DNA of 64,000 bases from Epiperipatus broadwayi (GCA_028023455.1 JAQFVV010006452.1:300501-364500), one strand, 5' to 3'. Shown: positions 25,650 through 37,470, counted from the stretch's first letter. Program-made: numbers and translations. Notes: generated by a model not told the origin, from the sequence alone.

Positions 25650-26000
25650 TGCTTTTAGCCTTAAGCAATGTTAGATTGCTAAGACTTATAACATATGGTT
25701 TGGCTGAAGATCTCTCAGCTCCATATAGCTATTTGAGTTAGATAGCTGGGTTTGAAGACATTTAGGTGTCTGAAAATTTCAGATTTTCTACTCAATAGTC
25801 AACACTTAGATAAATGCTGGTGTTAGGTTGGTGTTTTTAGATCTAGTATCTGAAGCTACCCTTGTGCCTTTCTGAGGAGTGCCAAAAGCATGAAACCATA
25901 GGTCAGGGGATGGAGGGATGGTTTTCAGATGGAGATATTTTAAATGCTTTCTCTTCCTAAGCATTTATCTCTAAGTTTGTTGAGCAATTATATATATATG
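25650..26000 (+). repeat. H2 hammerhead-bearing repeat unit
   Basis: The unit shares most of its length with 54220-54480 and, more distantly, with the H1 401-bp unit. Shared landmarks in order are a hairpin of AGCAAT/ATTGCT, TAGCTAT, GGGTTTGAAGACAT with TGTCT, GTGTTTTTAGATCTAGT and the ribozyme. It is a single unit, not a tandem array. No coding capacity. Confidence 0.8.
25848..25930 (+). ncRNA. Hammerhead ribozyme (H2 type), type I
   Basis: CCTTT (25867-25871) precedes CTGAGGA (25872-25878). Stem II is GTGC-CAAAA-GCAT, then GAAA (25892-25895). Stem III is ACC/GGT around ATA, giving the classical GTC cleavage triplet with C at 25904. AGGGG then pairs with CCTTT (two wobbles). Beyond an internal loop, CCCT/AGGG and ATCTGAA/TTCAGAT extend stem I. 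All invariant core bases are present. Confidence 0.8.
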
Positions 26001-26331
26001 GAAAATATTGTATATACAGTCTTTGTTTATATAGAAGTCAGGCAAAAAGTAAATAAATAAAAAAACGCAATAAACTTACACTCTAAAAAATTAATAAAGC
26101 ATATATGTTTATGGACAAAAGTATGCTAATAAGTAAATTATATATATTGGGTTTACTTAAGCAATTTAAAAGTACAGAACAATACAAACTGCAGAATTAG
26201 ACTTGTGTATATTGTCATAGTGAAAATGTTTAGTATACACTGATGACAATCCATACAATGAGTTATAGTAGATTTAAAAATGCAAGAAATTTTTTTTGTT
26301 TCTAATTGTTTTTGCATTTAACATTGAACAA

Positions 26332-26430
26332 TCAATTGGTGGTTGAGAGGTCAGTGATGGGTGCTTTACAAGCAGTTGTCTGGGTTAGCAGGTTCATTTC
26401 CCGGCTGATGGTATGACACATGAGAAAAAA
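26332..26430 (+). mobile_element. tRNA-derived SINE, diverged copy
   Basis: It matches the 19.5-kb SINE through GAGAGGTCAG, GCTTTACAAGCAGTTGTC, GGTTCATTTCCCGG and GGTATGACACATGAG plus an A run. The D and T arms carry transitions that look like CpG decay, and the acceptor stem is broken. Confidence 0.8.
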
Positions 26431-27930
26431 AAACTAGATATACTGAAGATATAAATTTTAGTTAAATATTTATGCAGTTAATAAACTCTTGTTGTAAAGT
26501 TGTTGTTTTTTTTTTGGTGTTATGTGATTATTTCTAATAACCTTTTAAATGCCTAAAACTGATAAATGTCAATGTTGCCCCTGTATATTCCAAAATATAA
26601 ATATTTAGCAAAAAATATTAAATTGCATATATATATTGTTTATTGCCTAAAGACAGATTAAATATTAAAATATTAAATAATAATAAGTGCCATAATAAAT
26701 GTCTATTGAACTTAAAAAATGTATTAAATCTTGAAAATTATACACTTTTTACAAAATATGTAATCATACAAAACTTGTACTGTTCAAGTTAATATGAAAA
26801 GCTAAATATAATACAATAAGACTCGAGGGAATTGAGCACTCATTTGGCAGGTTACTACCAGAATAATGATGAAACTAACTGTGCCTGTCAACAAATATGT
26901 ATATATGGTGGTGAAGGTCAATATGCAAATAAAGCACAGTATGTAAATTAGATGTTTCATTTTTTTTTTTTGACAATGGTGCACAGGAATCTTTACTATT
27001 AATGGAATGTGGATGCCTAGCAGTATGCCACACTTCTTTGTATTTTCTTCTCCTATTATCCTTCTTTGCATATACTGTTTTAACATTAGAGGCAAAAGGA
27101 GGATTTGTTAGATATTAATTAAATGTCAATCATCACATATTTTAGATTTCATTAGCTACCTTTTAAAAGTTTAGTCTTACATAATATTTTTTATGAATTT
27201 TAATTTTATATTTTATTAAATAACAAGACTCTACCTGGTCTATGGAAAAATCATGCTTCTTTAATTGGTAACATTAACAAATTTCAATCAGATATGGTAT
27301 TACCGTGTAGCTGCAAACCCCACAATATCAATCTACATGACTTCAATTATATATTATACGTTAACCAAAACTAAATGTAAGGGCATTACTATAACCTATA
27401 TTTTTCCCTACACTAAATATCACATTTCAAACATGAATTTATATACTGTAATCATATTTTCTTTGCATTTTAAATACTGTACTTATTTAGTTCTGTACTG
27501 TAATTAAAAGTACATATACTGACTCTTTCCAAGCATTTGTCCTTCAAAAAGTTTTATTCCATATGACATTTTGTAAGATACCATATTTTTTAGAATCCTT
27601 TGCCTATGGGAGAAGCTATCACTTTTGTATTTTTTTAATTGGTTCTTTTAACAATTTTTATTTGCTTTGTGAAGTTACTTACTTTGGATAAAATACTCAT
27701 AATAAAATTAAGCCTCTTAAATATAATGAAGGAGCTACTTTCTTTGCATAAAATACGTCATAAAAAATTACAGTTTATTAATGGAAGAATTATTTTCTTT
27801 GACAGCATTATGGACAAACTGGTTGTGAATTTACCATATGGAAGTCTTAAAAATATTCATTTAGATTTTATATATAGGATAACATATTATGACTAAATAA
27901 TGACTTGCGATCATCAGACAGTTTTTATCT
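26431..27930. other. AT-rich non-coding stretch
   Basis: Open frames of 80-97 residues at 26802-27095 (minus), 27265-27507 and 27639-27896 (plus) have no recognisable motif. Their composition is that of AT-rich random sequence (Ile, Leu, Lys, Tyr). I do not call genes here. Confidence 0.5.
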
Positions 27931-27934
27931 ATTT

Positions 27935-27998
27935 TAATTTGGTTCCACTGATGATTACTGGTTTAGCATGAAATATGTATATTGGTGGTTATTTATAT
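27935..27998 (+). ncRNA. Hammerhead ribozyme (H3), slightly damaged stem I
   Basis: CTGATGA (27948-27954), stem II TTACT-GGTTT-AGCAT with one mismatch, GAAA, and stem III ATA-TG-TAT are present. The CCAA arm has lost one A, so register with TTGG is shifted. Weaker than the partner copy. Confidence 0.65.
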
Positions 27999-28426
27999 TT
28001 TCAACACATGTATGATCAGATGGGTCAGCAATATGAGATGGCATGGAGAGTTGAGAGTCATGTAAAAGTCCAAGTTCAAATCCCTTATATATTACATTGT
28101 ATATGTGTAGGTGTGTGTAAGCCTGTACAGTGTATTAATTTACATATTAAAAACATAGTGCATTAAAGGTCTGCACATCTCTCACACATGTGTGTAATTG
28201 GATTATTCTCCAGTACATGAGGGGTCAGAATGACTAAATGGTCAACATGGGTAGGATGACAACATTGGCACTAATGTGGGCTTTGAACATTCCAGCATCA
28301 GATTTTCAATGAAATGCATGGCTAAAGAGTTGTGGGTTGGAGTATTTTGAAGACTGTCCATTAAAGTATGAAGATTGGCTATCTTAATATAAAGCTGAGC
28401 ACTAATTGTATATATGTGTGGAGATA

Positions 28427-28484
28427 GTAAACTGGGCCAACTGATGATTGCTGGTTTAGCATGAAATATGTATATTGGTGATTA
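28427..28484 (+). ncRNA. Hammerhead ribozyme (H3), intact core
   Basis: CCAA (28437-28440), CTGATGA (28441-28447), stem II TTGCT-GGTTT-AGCAT, GAAA (28463-28466), stem III ATA-TG-TAT, cleavage A at 28474, then TTGG (28475-28478). TAA/TTA pairs outside an internal loop extend stem I. Confidence 0.82.
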
Positions 28485-28640
28485 TTTATCTTTTCAACAT
28501 GTGTATGATGAGATGGGTTAGCAATATGAGATGGCATGGAGAGTTGAGCATCATGTGAAAGTCTGAGTTCGAATCCCTTATATATTACATTATATGTGTG
28601 CAGGTGTGTGTAAGCCTGAACAGTGTATTAATCTACTTTA

Positions 28641-30020
28641 ATAAAATAATATCAATTGATCAGGATTCAAAATTATATAAAATTAATATAGTTATTTTTA
28701 GTATTTAAAGTTTTATTTTTAGGTCTAAATTGTTAAACATTAATAATAATTTTTTTGACTTTCATCAAAAAAGATATTTAAAAAATACGTTATGTCCTAA
28801 ATATTATTTATTTTTTGTACATATTATTTTTAAAATATTTTTTTGGTAAAATAGTTTTTTAAAAAATGAAGAATAAGAATGATTATATTAGATATTATAT
28901 TTTTTACCTGAATATTGAAAATCAGGTCCATATGTGAATTTATCTTTTTATTATAATGCTTCATTAAATGCTAACAGAGTTTCTTAATATTTCTTTCTAC
29001 TTGTGAATGTGTTTTTTTTGTTTGTCATGCTAAAAAAGGAAAGTGTGTTGTTTGTATTGATTTAAGATCAATAAAAGTTTTAAAAATATAAAATTGATCT
29101 ACTATAAAAAAAAGTGTTAATTTTATTATTGCACAAGCATAATTTTTTTAAATAAAGTTTAAAATTAAGACATTATAAGTTTAAAAATATGTCAAATATT
29201 TTTTTACAAAATAATTTATATCTAATAGGTCTGTTAAGTAAGAATCTAGAAGCACTTTTGTTATATATATATAGTAGAATAACATTAATCTGATATTCGT
29301 ATTCTTAAACTTTTCCAAATCAGCAGTTTTTTATTGTCAGAAAGCATATAGAATAATTTTAAATTATAATTCTTATGCTTAATAATAAAAATTTTGGCTG
29401 AAATTTTAAATTTTTATAATTTGAATTTCTAAAGTTATATATATATAATATAGTGTAAAAGTAATATCACGTTATATATGACTTGCCTTTTTGACAGTTA
29501 TATATATATTAATAAAAACAAGTTATATATCACATGATCTATATAGGTTCCATTACCAATGTGTAATAACTAAAGAGGTGGTAATAGCTCTAAACAAGCT
29601 TATTTTTTTATTTAATATTTTTTCCAAACTACAAATTATTATAACTGGTTTTGCAATCAGTGACATGATTTAATAATGAGTTTACTGTTCAATTAAAACA
29701 TTTTTATCACTAAAATATCTTATTTAAATCAAAACTAATGAAAAGATATCAAGGTTACATTTAACACAAATATAAAGATTAAAGAAAAATGAAAATGATT
29801 AATGTTAAAATATTGCATTTGACAATACTTAAGTTTTGAACTGGTAGCATTTTCAAAAGATAAATGTATTACTAAATAAAAAAAATATATGATTATTTTT
29901 CATAAATTGCAATAGAAATTTATATAAATACACGTCTAGGTATAATGGCTATTTGTTTGTAAATTCAATGTGTTTATGTTAGATTTGACTTTATTTCGTT
30001 TTATTTGGTACTTTTTTGGT
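28641..30020. other. AT-rich non-coding stretch
   Basis: Nothing recognisable. The 60-residue frame at 29491-29673 is not supported. Confidence 0.5.
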
Positions 30021-30022
30021 AG

Positions 30023-30245
30023 CCAGGCATGGCCACTTGATGGCATTGTTTTTTGTGAAAAAACAATGAAATGTAACATTACTGGGCCAAGACTTTTATT
30101 TTATTATTAAAACAAAACAAATGCCATCAAGCGGCCTAAAATGGCTAATACAACAAAAAGTATTGTATTAGCTGTAAATACGACCACATAAATGGCATTT
30201 TTATGTCTTTTTACACATTTAACACTGTCAAGCAGCCATGCCCGG
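30023..30245. mobile_element. Palindromic MITE-like element
   Basis: The left end CCAGGCATGGCCACTTGA and the reverse complement of the right end CCGGGCATGGCTGCTTGA differ at only a few positions. An internal inverted copy (TGATGGCATT at 30039, AATGCCATCA at 30119) makes it a folded structure. I see no clear target duplication and cannot assign a superfamily. It has no coding capacity. Confidence 0.7.
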
Positions 30246-30900
30246 ATATCAAAAGAGTTTATTTTTTGTTCTATTGCTATCTTTTTGAGTTTTCATTTTT
30301 TTGTCATTTTCTTAATTTTAGTTTTGGAGCTAAATAGTTGTATATGATTTATTAAGTTCTTTTCTTAACATTTTATTAAAATTTAAGGCTATCTCTAGAA
30401 TCAATTTTATGTTACTCTTTACTAAAATTTAGTCTAAATATTAATTAATATTATTCATCATAGATTTTTTATTTTCTGTTTGCAATCTTTTACAGGAAAA
30501 ATATTTTTATAATGACTGTTGTCTCTATTACTTTTAGAATACTACCTTGCATATATTGGATGAAAGCTGGTGCTGATGTTTTCCTATCATTTGAAAAGAG
30601 GCAATTTATTATCTCATCTATAAAATCTCTAATGATTGGAATATTTAAAAGAATTAATGTTAAATCTAAGGTTTATTATTCTTCAAAATCTAACTAGTAT
30701 TCATTCTTGTAATACAACATCCACTATTTTCATTGAGAAGATGTTGCAGAGAAAAAAAGATGAAGGAAAGCTACCTAAGATTTTGAAGCCTTTGTGAGAA
30801 AAGGTTTTTACTGAAAAAACTTAAATAAATCTATGAATGGCTACATTTTTATAGTAACAATGTTACTTTACACAGGTGAAGAATATATTTTGATCAATTT
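30246..30900. other. AT-rich non-coding stretch
   Basis: A 61-residue plus frame at 30512-30697 has no recognisable motif. The sequence after 30740 may be the decayed upstream part of the Penelope-like element that follows. Confidence 0.4.
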
Positions 30901-31830
30901 CAAATAAGATACATATTTAGATATGTCCAATCTGTCTTTTTTCCCCTTATTTTTGGATACATACATCCAACACTCCAATATGCAAATAAATTATAAAAAT
31001 GATTATCAAACTCCTCAACATTCTCAGTGTAATTTTCCTGCATTTACACACTCCAACTTCACACAAACTAGATGAACTTTAAGTGTTTTCTGCACAGAAA
31101 CTATAACTTATGCAAGTGTGAAGCAAATAGGAGAAACATCATCAAAGACTATATAAAAGGCAATCAACTCAGGGTATAATCATAATGCATTAAATACAGT
31201 CTTAAAAATTATACTCTAAGTGCCAGGATTTTAACAACAACAATAATTCATGGACCAGCCTTTCTGAAAAAAAAATTCTCAAATAAATTCAACATTAGTT
31301 TCAGACCTCACCTAACCGCAATCAAATGTTGAACAATACCAAAGACAAGTTATCTCTGGACCAGACTCTTCAAATAATTTATAAAAATTAGCTGCAATGA
31401 ACCAACTTGCAAAGCAATATACTATGGTGAGTCTTGTGTCAATAGCGCTACTAGATTAGCCATGACAAATACATATACAAATGTGACTTAACAGACCCCA
31501 ACATAAAAGTCAATATTTTTATAGCATGAGAGTGACTTGGGTCACAATTTTAATTCACTCAACATCAAATTTGTTTGCTCTGAGTGCAATGATCAAAAGA
31601 GAAATTATAAAGAGTTGTAGTTTATCACAAATAACACCCATGCCATAAACAAAAAAGACTCATGTACTGCATTATCATGTAGGTAGTATATTAAAATTTA
31701 CAAGTTTGCATACTAATTAACTTATAAGTTCTTTCCTCTACACACTATTATTAGCATTATGAATATGGCTAGTCTGGATGAAAGCAGTGTTAAGCTGTAA
31801 ATGTTTAAAGAAGTCATAAGTCTATAATTT
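30900..31830 (+). pseudogene. Penelope-like retroelement remnant with GIY-YIG endonuclease
   Basis: The plus strand has broken frames that read NIIKDYIKGNQLRV near 31140, YSLKNYTLSARI near 31195, and SCNEPTCKAIYYGE followed by SATRLAMTNTYTNVT at about 31390-31490. A Cys pair before YYGE and a conserved Arg after it fit the GIY-YIG nuclease at the C-terminus of Penelope-like elements. The better preserved copy at 46.9 kb has the same order (CKALYYGE, ATRMSQHKYR). No catalytic reverse transcriptase core is legible. Dead by many stops. Confidence 0.72.
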
Positions 31831-32089
31831 TTCTGACATAGTGAACCTTCACGTATTGAGTTAGATGAATACATTTAATTATATAGATACTTAATAATTT
31901 AGATTAAGATAAAGACATTTTGATTGATAAATAGGCTAAAAATCCTGCTGAGGTACTTAGATAATGGTGATATGTTATGTTCAATATTTGAATTTTTAAA
32001 AAAAATGTATTGATCATAAATTTATGCCATTCCGTTCATCTTGATTCTTCAATGGTTTCAATTTACAAAAATAGAAAAAAATAAAAAAT

Positions 32090-33130
32090 TATTATTATGA
32101 ACTATTTTGGAATATTTTGTTATCAATTGCAATGAGAGTTGTATTCAAATGTTTTATTGAACCGATTGTTTCCAATTGTAGATGATCTATTATTGGCAAA
32201 TTAGAGTGATTTTAGAAAATCAAGAAAAACTATATAATTGATTTTATTGTCAGGAAGATACAATAAATATATCATAATGGAAAATATTATGGGCCTTTAG
32301 ATTTTGAATATTGAATGTACGATAATGCTCTAACCAAGCTTTTGACCAAAGGGAGATTATTCAGAATCCAAAGGTACAGGCTTGATTCCCATGCTACATA
32401 TAATTCCTACTAAAATTCCATAAACACAAACATTCAGACAAACTTTTAATGATGATATCTGTGATTTAAAAACAAAAACAAAAAAAAAGCTTTCTTGGGT
32501 ACTTGATTTTTTAGTATTCTGATGAACATATGTTTTTTGTTCTTTCAAAAAACCTATTGAATGTTGATAATATTTAAACACAACTTATAAAGATTTTTAC
32601 ACAGGACTTTAATAAGACACAGATGCTTTATGTAAATGTCATGAGAGATAAATTTCCACACATTTTAACTTTCCTAATTATGATCTTGCAAATATAAATC
32701 AATTTAAATATCTGGTAGCTTTTTAGAAACAAAATTAGATTTCTATATTGAATCAACACAGATTTCAATGTATTGCTACTATATTTAAGAAGTTAAAGGA
32801 TGGGATATTTTATCAAAGTGATATGCATAAAAGGCTCTACAATATATTAATTAATACATATGGAAAAAGCACTAAATTAATCAATATGTTTTTTTAGCTT
32901 GATGGATATTGTGATATTAAATCTTATATTGTAAGTCCCAGCTTTATGGAATTGAACATGCCAAATGAATAAGTAGCAGCAGGTTCTTTAAATCTTGAGT
33001 CTGGTTTTAAATGGGATTATCCCAAAAATACTTCAAAGAGATGTTGCTTTCATTGCCAAATATATGGATGAAGATAGAACATAGTAGTATTTATCATTAG
33101 ATAAGATATTGAAGCTTTAAAAAAAAAAAA
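32090..33130 (+). pseudogene. Degraded LINE reverse transcriptase
   Basis: Islands in order: ELYSNVLLNRLFPIVDDLLL and then DFRKSRKT near 32130-32230, like the R-x-L-P-I-V-D-D-L-L ... FRK-x-RST block before the first RT catalytic motif, then FIVRKIQ. After about 450 bases come INQFKYL, a KLDF region (about 32700-32745) and LWN/LNM-type sequence ending in ILNLSLVLNGIIPKHLQRDV (about 32985-33050), like the thumb/connection region of LINE RTs. Clade is uncertain (RTE/CR1-like). A tRNA-like B-box (GGCTTGATTCCC at 32379) lies within and may be an inserted SINE. Confidence 0.62.
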
Positions 33131-35025
33131 AAAGTTTTAAAAATTTTAAATATAGCATTGGAAAAAGGTGTGATATTGTTTTTACCTAGACTTAGTTTTC
33201 GTAATCATTGCAAAACCCTCATTTAATTTTTTATTCTTTGTACTTTTTGGGGAATTAGTAGCCATAATTATCCACAAAATCATATTAAACTATATTTATC
33301 GAAAGCCATAGAAACTTTATGGCATTATAATTTACATTTTCTATTTTAGCATTTAAGATTTTTATTTTATTTTGATAGTTCTTTTCGATGTAATTCCATT
33401 GGAGAAGTATTCTTTGGATTTCCACTATAGAAATATCTAAAGAGTCTGACCCAGTTTTTTATAATATAGAATTCCAAATATTTTATTGATTCTTTTTATT
33501 ATCATCACACATTTTGCAAATAGAGTAAACAAACGAGTGCTGCCATTTAAAAATATTGAAATATTGTACACATGGAAAAGTGTTTTAAGCATAAAAACTT
33601 ATAATGTATATATACATAACATTTATTTCTCGTTTCAAATATATATTTCGTTTTAACAATATAAACGTTTAGCTTCAAATGTATATAAACATTAAACGTT
33701 GGCCAATCATTTTATAGTCAAATAGTAGCTAAAGTTTTAAAAAAAATAATCCAAGATTTTTTTAACTAATAAAAATATGTCTAATACATATATATATATA
33801 TCATCGATGTCTAATTTATAAATTATTAAAATATTACATTTAAATATAAATTGAAACTGTAATAGGAGGTCAGAAATGTGTATTGGAAGTTTCGCTGTAA
33901 AAAAAAAAAAAATCTTGTACTAAATATAATAAGAAAAATATTTCTGTTCAATTTTTTGATTCACGATTTAAAAAAAAAAAAAAAAGATTTTTTTTTTTTT
34001 AAGGTGAACTACTTTCTATCGTGAAGCAAAAAAAAAAAAAAGGATTAACGTTAGAACTAAAGTGCAAAGCAACAAAAAATATAAGATTTCTGTAAAATAA
34101 CAAATAATTTATTTTGATTTATTTTTTAAAAAAGTTAAGCTCGGATTGATAAAATAATTCAATTTGTTGTAAGTAAAAAAATATCAAAAGGGTGTTTAAA
34201 AATGCATTAAGCAAATAAGAATAGTAATGAGACGAAGATAATGTACCAATGTTTTAACCAGAACATATATCAAAAAACATCACAAAAATTAATGTGCATC
34301 GTTTTTAAAAATAAATTTTGTCTATTCTATTTAGTAGTGTCATCTAATGATTTCTCAAGCTTATAAGTGATGCTAGTCCTATAACGGAAAAGACAAGAGG
34401 TTTTTTTTAAATATTAAATCCAATAGTTTGTTAAATTATAATAGACTTATCCTATCACTATCAGAGAATAATGAAATAATTCTCTTATAAAGTATATTTA
34501 TTTCATTTAAATTCAGATAAGATATACAATGAAAACAAACTGCCACTAATAAAATCTTAAAATAGGTATTTTTTCATTATATTTAAATTTAGAATGAAAC
34601 TTAAAACAAATTCACATTAGCAGTTTCCCAATGAAATAATCCACGTAAAAAAAATAAAGTCAAATTTCAACACACTAAACATTCTTAATATTTGAACCTT
34701 GATTTTAATTTGACTAATATCATTATGTTGTTATATAGTTAAGATACAATATAAATAAATCTCTAGATAAGTATAGAAGAGAATATATTTTTTCCAGTTT
34801 AGAAAATAAAAATAAAATCTAGAATGCTTATTAATATTACCCACATAAAAGTTGTTAATTAAGTAGCCAGTGTGTGATTCAAATTATACTCATTGATTTT
34901 ATAATGAATTTTGAATCAATAGCGCTTCTTCTTTTTAGTCTAAAATAAATTACTGCACCAAACTAATTCATTTCTTCATTATAATTTTTTCTAAATACAG
35001 TATTTGTCCATTTATTAAAAATATA
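33131..35025. other. AT-rich non-coding stretch
   Basis: Homopolymer A/T runs near 33.9-34.0 kb and short TA runs; no genes or recognised repeats. Confidence 0.5.
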
Positions 35026-35033
35026 GTTTAGAT

Positions 35034-35494
35034 CAGAGGTGGGCAATTGTTTTGGCTCAGGGGCCATTTTGTGGAAGCGTAGGTTAGCGGAGGGCCACAC
35101 CTTTTTTATGACACAATAAACACACTTCTTTATTCCCTGTATTACCAAAAAAATATTTGTTTGTCCATTCTTCATTAAACACATGACATTCATCACCGAT
35201 TTTACATTTTTTCAGAGGGTTCATGGTTTCACTAAAGTTGGAAATGTATATATTTGCTAATTCAAAGACAAAATTGAAATTAACCAGATCAACTGGAAAA
35301 GCACTGCACATTGTATCTACACTGTGCATGCACATTGATGTGGCTATCCTAGTGGAAAATAAGAGATGAATCTTCGGTGGCACACAGGAATGAAATCTCA
35401 GTTCAAGGTGGATTTTTTTGATTGTCTTGGTGGGCCACATAAAAACTCTTAGTGGGCCACATGTGGCCCTCAGGCTGCTATTTGCCCACCCCTG
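35034..35494 (-). mobile_element. hAT (Charlie-like) remnant with start of transposase
   Basis: The ends are CAGAGGTGGGCAA and, on the other strand, CAGGGGTGGGCAA (12 of 13), the CAG-GGGTGGGCAA type typical of Charlie-like hAT elements. On the minus strand from Met at 35224 the frame reads MNPLKKCKIGD, then CHVFNEEWTNKYFF and KEVCLLCHKK. This is the BED-like zinc-finger N-terminus found in such transposases and in host proteins derived from them (GTF2IRD2/ZBED type). The rest of the transposase is deleted. Flanking octamers GTTTAGAT and GTATTTAG do not match, so the target duplication has decayed or the element was rearranged. Confidence 0.82.
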
Positions 35495-35774
35495 GTATTT
35501 AGAATTTAGATAGTCCAAATGACATTATAATTATTATGATTTCCACATTTGTGTATTTTATTAAAACTTCATTGAAAGAAATAAACTATCAATTAATCGT
35601 CAAAGACAGTACTTGTTAAAGTTTTTAAAACCCTTTATTTCCAGATTTTTAACTTTAATAATTTTATATTTGTTATAGCAGTTTCATTCACATAGACATT
35701 GGTCAATATTCTAATAGTTTAAATTAATTAAAAGTGTAAACAGAAAATGGATATAATCAAAGTTATATAGATAA

Positions 35775-35880
35775 AAAAATAAGAAAGTGTGCAGGGGTGA
35801 TGTGGAAAAAATAGATTGAACTTGGAGAGACATTCATCCTGCAGTGGATTGATAATGGTTGTTGATGATGATGATGGTAT
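35775..35880 (+). repeat. RTE LINE 3' terminus fragment
   Basis: The sequence encodes RKCAGVMWKK-like residues, then reads TCATCCTGCAGTGGATTGAT and ends in TTGATGATGATGATGG, the same 3' end and tail as the copy at 15.4 kb. It is an extreme 5' truncation. Confidence 0.85.
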
Positions 35881-35999
35881 AGACAAAAATATTTTTTGAA
35901 TGTTTTATTTTGTTTTTCAAATAAATTAACATAGTTAACTCAGCTGACAATCCAAAATATTTTAGTACATTTACATCTACTTCTTTGATACATTGTACA

Positions 36000-36365
36000 G
36001 GCTTAAACCTGCATTATATATGTAATATATGAAGGATTCGAACTCAGACTTTTGCATGACCCACTACTCTCAGTGACATCATATATTGCTGACCCACCTG
36101 ATCACACACATGTTGAAAAGATAAATAATCACCAATATACGTATTTCATGCTAAACCAGCAATCTCAGTTGGTCTAGATTACTATCCTCACACATATATA
36201 CAATCAGTGCTCAGCTTTATATTAAGATAGCCAATATTCATAATTTAATGGACAGGCTTCAAACTATTCCAACTCACAACTCTTCAGCCTTCCATTTCAT
36301 TGAAAATCTGATGATGGAACATTCAAAGCCCTTGTTAGTGCCAAGGTTGCCATCTACTTCTTTGC
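36000..36365 (-). mobile_element. H3 tRNA-like hammerhead element, monomer
   Basis: The minus strand carries the H3 leader (CTTTGAATGTTCCATCATC, CAGATTTTCAATGAAATGG, CCTGTCCATTAAA), the ribozyme, the tRNA-like part with GGGTCAGCAATAT, and a B-box-like GAGTTCGAATCC (about 36036-36047), then TATATTACATATA. It is co-linear with the 28-kb and 62-kb copies. Confidence 0.85.
36125..36181 (-). ncRNA. Hammerhead ribozyme (H3), core deletion
   Basis: All parts of the H3 ribozyme are present except that CTGATGA has become CTGAGA by loss of one base. Stem II, GAAA, stem III ATA-CG-TAT, and CCAA/TTGG are intact. Probably inactive. Confidence 0.78.
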
Positions 36366-37150
36366 TAAGAGTGAAAGAAAAAAACGGAAAAGTGTTTAAT
36401 TTTTCATTATTATGAAAAGCCTGATGATTTTGCTCCGTAGCGGCTATTTTGAGGCTGTTTATATTTTATAGATGCCAAAATAAAGTCTTTATACTAAGAG
36501 TTTACATATAATTATAGCCTTGTACACACGCACCAAGCCAAATAATTTCTTTGTATTATCATATAATAAAATTGTACAAAAATTTTTTGGAACTCTTTAG
36601 ATTATATCAGTTTAATAGCTAATCTTCTCTCAGCCTCAAATTTTTGAATAGCTTAGAATTATTTTCTTCAATCATCATTTTCAAAATTTATATATTTGAA
36701 TTCTAAACTATTTTCTGTGGCTATTATATATCATAATTGCTCAAATATTTTTTAATTTCTTCTGTAATCTTTTTTTTAAAAAGCCTTAAATTTCTTATAA
36801 TTTGATGCTCAATCCATCATTCAAGCTTACTGGAAAATTGTATTTTAAATATCAATATTTTAAAATACCATTTGGTTATTTTTATGGTATCCAACTTTGA
36901 CTTTTTAATTAATCACTTCAGTAATTTGATTTGTTTTTTTATTTTATTTACGTGTATTAATAAAGTCTAAATGAAAGCAGTAACAGTTAAAGAAATGAAT
37001 CCTCGTGTAAAGTATGACATTTGAATTCCTGACAATAAATGTAACAGCCAAAGTTAATTTATCAGTACATTTTTCAATGATTGTGATAAGTAATTCCAAA
37101 ACATTGTTACAAAAAGGTAATATTTGAGAAATCTAATATTTTTTTTAATC
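36366..37150. other. AT-rich non-coding stretch
   Basis: Nothing recognisable. Confidence 0.5.
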
Positions 37151-37179
37151 ACTGTTTAATATAAATCTGAATACACAAG

Positions 37180-37470
37180 AAGAGATTGAATACACAATAT
37201 TATGATAAGGGAACAAACAGGTGTTACTGACCTCATTGAAAAAAATAAAAGACTGAAGTAGAGTTGGACTGAACATATTTTTAGAAGAGATGATAATAGA
37301 TGAGCAATTGAAATCTTAAACTGGATTCCAAGAGATTGTAAAAGACCCAGAAAGAGACCACATGTGAGATGGATGGATGAAATAAGAAAGTGTGCAGGGG
37401 TGATGTGGAGAAGAGAAATTAAAGATTGGAGGAGATGGATTATCATGCAGTGGATTGATAATGGTTTAAT
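37180..37470 (+). pseudogene. RTE LINE, 3' end of ORF2 (second copy)
   Basis: The plus strand reads REQTGVTDLIEKN, then RRDDNR, AIEILNWIPRDCKRPRKR, RWMDEIRKCAGVMWRR and MQWIDNG, matching the 15.4-kb copy over the same region. It has a frameshift in the A-rich run after IEKN and two stops (after RLK and DDNR). The 3' tail is missing. Minus-strand frames here are shadows. Confidence 0.9.

Larger units (their letters stand above)
27935..28640 (+). mobile_element. H3 tRNA-like hammerhead element, dimer
   Basis: Two H3 units lie head to tail, their ribozymes 493 bases apart (CTGATGA at 27948 and 28441). Each ribozyme is followed by a tRNA-like stretch with GGGT(C/T)AGCAATATGAGA and a B-box-like GAGTTCGAATCCC (intact at 28566-28580, AAGTTCAAATCCC in the first unit), then TTATATATTACAT. 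The full spacer (GTGTATTAATTTACATATT, CTCCAGTACATGAGG, CAGATTTTCAATG, CCATTAAAGTATGAAG) lies between them. The second unit ends after about 200 bases, so the element has ribozyme-plus-tRNA-like terminal direct repeats. Confidence 0.85.

Noticed and set aside
26233-26270. CTGATGA as a hammerhead core
   Set aside because: No GAAA at a suitable distance and no complementary arms.
27265-27896. Two plus-strand frames of 80-85 residues as a small gene pair
   Set aside because: Composition and codon use match random AT-rich sequence, with no motif, splice-site pattern or second copy.
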